DNA of 64,000 bases, taken from contig NC_081414.1 in NCBI RefSeq assembly GCF_030272615.1, positions 661,052,438 through 661,116,437 of the forward strand. Reading direction: 5' to 3'. The position numbers and the translations under genes were made by a program. The stretch comes from Cryptomeria japonica (lineage: Eukaryota > Streptophyta > Pinopsida > Cupressales > Cupressaceae). Every line of letters begins with the position of its first letter. The stretch's first letter is position 1. Positions 61,245-64,000 of the stretch are shown piece after piece. The notes under the pieces were generated by a model. The model searched no databases and was not told where the DNA came from. It saw only the letters and a list, made by a program, of their open reading frames with translations.

Positions 61245-62200
61245 TCCAATGGACTAGGATCTAGCTAACATGGGGCACATGAGGGACTTGATGAGGTCCA
61301 ATCCTCCCTTCTTTGACGGTAAAGGTATCGGTCTCGAGGCAGAGACCAGGCTTATCAGTTTAGATTAGTGTTTCGCCATGTATCCATATGGTAGCAACAC
61401 CAAGGTGAGATGCGCTATCATGCGTCTTGAGATTTTCACATCTATCTGGTGGCGGTTAGAGGAGGAGAGGATCGGTGTGAGCATTAACACCGTGTCATGG
61501 GAGATCTTTTTGGAGAGATTTAGGGCACGATTTCTCTCACCCCAGTGGAGGCAGTCATGTGCAAATGAGTTCTATGCTTTGCGCCAGTTTGGGTTGTTAG
61601 TAGATCAGTTTGAGCACAGGTTCTATGAGCTCAAACAGTATGCTGGGATTGACAATGATGAGGCTATGCTCGTTCAACACTTCTTGAGGGGTCTTAATGA
61701 TCGCATCAGTGGAGGAGTGAGAGTTTTTGAGCCTGCTTCATTAGAAGTGACCATGGTGAAAGCTAGGCTGGTAGAGCAAAACCTCAGTTGTGCTCATGGC
61801 GGCCAGTCTGGAGTTCATATTGGGAGTGATCCTTTCAGTGGGTCTAGAGGGAGAGGGAATTAGTCCCAGACTATTGCACCTTTTAGGGGTCCTCAGGCAC
61901 TCGCTAAGGGTGGTCAGCAGCAGCTGTCGAGACCGAAGCAGTCTCGGGGCCAACAGGGTGGCAACTCTCAGTTTCGGAAGAGCGGGAACTGGCATAGGAA
62001 TAGGCAAACCTTTCCAAGGTAGTCCTCTCAGGGTGCATCTCAGGCCCCTAGTGGGAAAAGCTTTTAGCAATCCAGTGGGTCATTTGGGAGTAGAGGACTT
62101 GTTAGAGGAGCTTGCTTCTCCTGTGGTCAGTTTGGCCACAAAGCCACTTAGTGCCCTCAGCGTCCTCACCAGACAGGTAGTCAGAGGCCAATCGCATCAG
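60906..62200 (+). pseudogene. Gag of the IFG7-like element (broken)
   Basis: The start is ATG 60906 (MDRKAKGGGYVGSHTRGRGG), 141 bp after the primer site. The first frame stops at 61095-61097. A (GA)n run at 61184-61242 then lies within the coding region and probably changed its frame. The gag core is open at 61378-61863, with NTVSWEIFLERFRARFLSPQ and LVDQFEHRFYELKQYAGI. After a TAG the same frame continues into a Gln/Gly/Ser-rich linker and a CCHC knuckle CFSCGQFGHKAT at about 62110, whose next codon is a stop (CAG to TAG likely) before CPQ. Confidence 0.88.
61184..61242. repeat. (GA)n microsatellite within gag
   Basis: About 29 GA units sit between the N-terminal part and the core of gag. 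Length change here can shift the frame, and the flanking gag segments are in different frames. Confidence 0.95.
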
Positions 62201-62296
62201 AGCTGACAGTGGGGGATGCAGGTAGATCCCATAGAGTATTTGCAGTGGTGGATGACCGCTAGGCTGAGCATCAAAGTACATTGATTAAGACTACAG

Positions 62297-62653
62297 GTGT
62301 GTTGTGTGGTATCCCTATCTCTGTATTCTGATTTTGGTGCTTCAGATTCTTTTACTTCTTCATCCATCATGGAGCGGTGCGGGCTTGTGTCTGCTAAGCA
62401 GGCGAATAGGTGGCAAGTAGAGTTGGCTATCGGTGTGCGTGTGTTTGTAGATGCCTTCGTTCCCAATTATGAGTTGGACCTAGGACCCTTTGTCACTTCA
62501 GTTTACCTTAGAGTCATTCCTTTGGGGTCCTGTGGAGTTGTGTTGGGGATGGATTGGATATCATCTCACAGCGCTCGTGTAGAGTATCGTCTGAAGATAG
62601 TAGAGTGTTTAGATGACCATGGTAGGAGAGTGGGGATCGTTGGAGTTCAATGA
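62297..62653 (+). pseudogene. Protease of the IFG7-like element
   Basis: The retropepsin-like segment reads DFGASDSFTSSSIMERCGLV at its start. Asp is present, but the Ser of the usual Asp-Ser-Gly is Phe. It continues with ELDLGPFVTSVYLRVIPLG and the conserved VVLGMDWISSHSARV. It is one base out of frame with gag, so a frameshift lies near 62300-62340. The ATG at 62297 is not a genuine start, because this is the middle of a polyprotein. Confidence 0.8.
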
Positions 62654-64000
62654 TCTATATCCTTACGTATGATTTCCGCTATGCAAATTAGGCAGTGCAT
62701 GCATCAAGGGTATCTGCTTTTTTCAATTGCTCTTGAGGATGTGGATAAGGGAGAGAGTTGAGAAATCGCTCTTAATGGTCACCCTATTCTTTGAGAGTAT
62801 GCTAATGTGTTTCCTTTGGATATTCCCGGTATGCCTCTGAAGCAAGAAATATATTTCCGCATTGACTTGGTTCCTGGTACGGAACCTAGTTCGAGAGCAC
62901 CATATCAGATGACTACTCAGGAGTTGAGTGAGTTGAAGTTGTAGGTTGAGGAATTGTTGGCCAAGGGGCTCATTCATCCTAGTGTTTCTCCTTGGGGTGC
63001 ACCGATTATCTCCGTTAAGAAGAAGGATGGTTCTCTTCAGCTATGCATTGATTACCGATAGTTGAATAAGGTAACCGTCCAAAACCAATATCCATTGCCT
63101 TGGATAGATGATCTTTTTGATCAGGTGAAGGGAGACAAGGTGTTCTCTAAGATAGATCTGAAATCTGGGTATCATCAGTTGCACATTCATGATGCAAACA
63201 TTCATAGGACGACGTTTCACACTCATTGTGGTCACTATGAGTTCATAGTGGTGCCATTTGGGTTGACGAATGCGCCTTTAGTGTTCATGAGTCTTATGAA
63301 TGGGGTTTTTCACACCTACCTTGACCATTTTATCCTTGTCTTCTTGGATGACATATTGATTTATTCTAGATCTATGGAAGGGTATGAGGGTCACTTGCAT
63401 CAGGTATTGCACTGCTTGAGGGAGAATCAACTTTTTGTGAATTGGGCGAAGTGTGATTTCTTCCAGTCAGAGGTGAGCTATCTTAGTTATATAGTTTTGG
63501 GAGAAGGTGTATCCGTGGATCCTTCTAAGATCCAAGCCATTGTTGATTGGCCAGCGCCGAACAATATTTCTGAAGTTCGGAGTTTCATGGGTTTGGCCGG
63601 ATATTACCATTGCTTTGTGTAGAGATTTTCTCGGATAGGCCACCTGATTACTTCTCTTTAGAGGACAGGAAAGAAGTTTGTTTGGTCAGAGAAGTGCGAA
63701 TTATCTTTTCGTACCTTGAAGGAACTCCTTGTTAGTGCTCCGATTTTGGCAGTTCCTGATCCATCCAAAGATTTCATGGTATGCACAGATGCCTCTTTAG
63801 AAGGTATAGGTGCGGTGCTTATGCAGGATGGATGTGTGGCTACCTATGAGTCTCGCAAACTCAAGGATCATGAGTTGAACTATCCAGTTCATGACTTGGA
63901 GTTGGCAGCTATAGTGCATACATTGGTTAGATGGAGATATTTCCTGTTGGGGCGTCGGTTTGAGCTGCATAGTGATCACCGCAGTTTGCAGTATATTTTC
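62654..64000 (+). pseudogene. Reverse transcriptase and RNase H of the IFG7-like element (interrupted, continues right)
   Basis: The connector includes PLDIPGMPLKQEIYFRIDL and [21 protein letters not shown] stop at about 63059 falls inside the usual DYR-LNK segment and probably replaced Gln. The frame is open from 63062 to 63622, with [24 protein letters not shown] and catalytic FLDDILIYS. After stops near 63620 and 63660 it reads WSEKCELSFRTLKELLVSAP. RNase H follows with VCTDASLEGIGAVLMQDG, ELNYPVHDLELAAIVHTLVR and LHSDHRSLQYIF at the edge, its acidic residues kept. Integrase is outside. Confidence 0.92.

Larger units (their letters stand above)
57442..64000 (+). mobile_element. Ty3/gypsy element of IFG7-like type, continuing past the window
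   Basis: It has a 3.3-kb 5' LTR, a primer-binding site at 60753, gag with zinc knuckle, a protease remnant, reverse transcriptase and the start of RNase H. The order protease-reverse transcriptase-RNase H is that of Ty3/gypsy. Several stops interrupt gag-pol. It is a different family from the chromovirus at 9565. It interrupts a copia LTR at 57441, so it is younger than that LTR. Its 3' LTR and target duplication lie outside; the five bases before it are ACCTG. IFG7 similarity is judged from memory of conifer elements. Confidence 0.88.

Noticed and set aside
62297-62653. ATG at 62297 as the start of an independent gene
   Set aside because: The residues are the middle of a gypsy protease. The ATG is incidental and the upstream gag frame leads into it by a frameshift.
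1-64000. CRISPR arrays, bacterial operons, rRNA or tRNA genes
   Set aside because: No regularly spaced identical repeats with unique spacers, no Shine-Dalgarno-led gene strings and no rRNA or tRNA cloverleaf candidates were seen. The tRNA-like words are retrotransposon primer sites only.

Overview
The window looks like intergenic DNA from a seed plant with a large genome, most probably a conifer or another gymnosperm. The evidence is AT-rich sequence with no intact host gene, several families of long-LTR retrotransposons nested in one another, IFG7-like and chromodomain Ty3/gypsy elements primed by initiator Met-tRNA, Ty1/copia elements with a G-tract near the LTR end, plant-type hAT transposons, and a decayed plant-style LRR. 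The species call is inference. No intact cellular gene, rRNA, tRNA or CRISPR was found; almost every coding stretch is a broken transposon gene.

Layout. 1-3540: a GC-rich repeat patch, a (TG)n microsatellite, then AT-rich DNA that in part resembles a decayed reverse-oriented LTR of the long-LTR gypsy family found at the right edge. 3541-9232: a reverse-oriented copia-type LTR followed by a long, degenerate minus-strand reading frame of unknown function, apparently its cargo. 9565-17477: a complete but dead Ty3/gypsy chromovirus with matching LTRs and the target duplication CTACA. 17483-20133: tandem repeats and a minus-strand hAT transposase remnant cut by a copia LTR (20134-21277). 24491-25023: a 521-bp copia LTR with its primer site. 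26590-28410: minus-strand pol of a Tat-type gypsy element. 28447-35770: a full-length dead copia element (Copia A) with a 493-bp tandem duplication in pol. 35855-36303: a fossil LRR array.

36304-51313: mostly non-coding DNA in blocks whose purine/pyrimidine strand bias changes sign, with an LTR-like block, a poly(A)-type retroposon with 18-bp target duplications (39587-41582) and a non-autonomous hAT element with 8-bp duplications (46058-47306). 51319-54687: a reverse-oriented copia element (Copia B) that lost most of its 5' LTR, gag, protease and integrase but keeps the target duplication TATTG. 56306-56521: a TATG/CATA microsatellite. 56840-57441: a copia LTR fragment cut by a gypsy element whose 3.3-kb 5' LTR contains a GC-rich palindromic array; its gag-pol runs off the right edge.

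How it fits together: the elements record successive insertions. By hand count the chromovirus LTRs differ by about 5% over 265 bp. The Copia A LTRs differ by about 10% over 230 bp, and so do the two halves of its pol duplication. The Copia B LTR remnant differs from its partner by about 9% over 78 bp. Nonsense changes are often of the CAG-to-TAG and TGG-to-TAG kind expected in methylated, silenced plant repeats. The observations most worth following are the pol duplication that looks as old as its element, the unknown minus-strand cargo gene, the GC palindromic array inside a long LTR, the retroposon with target duplications, the LRR fossil, and the G-tract shared by all six copia LTR copies.
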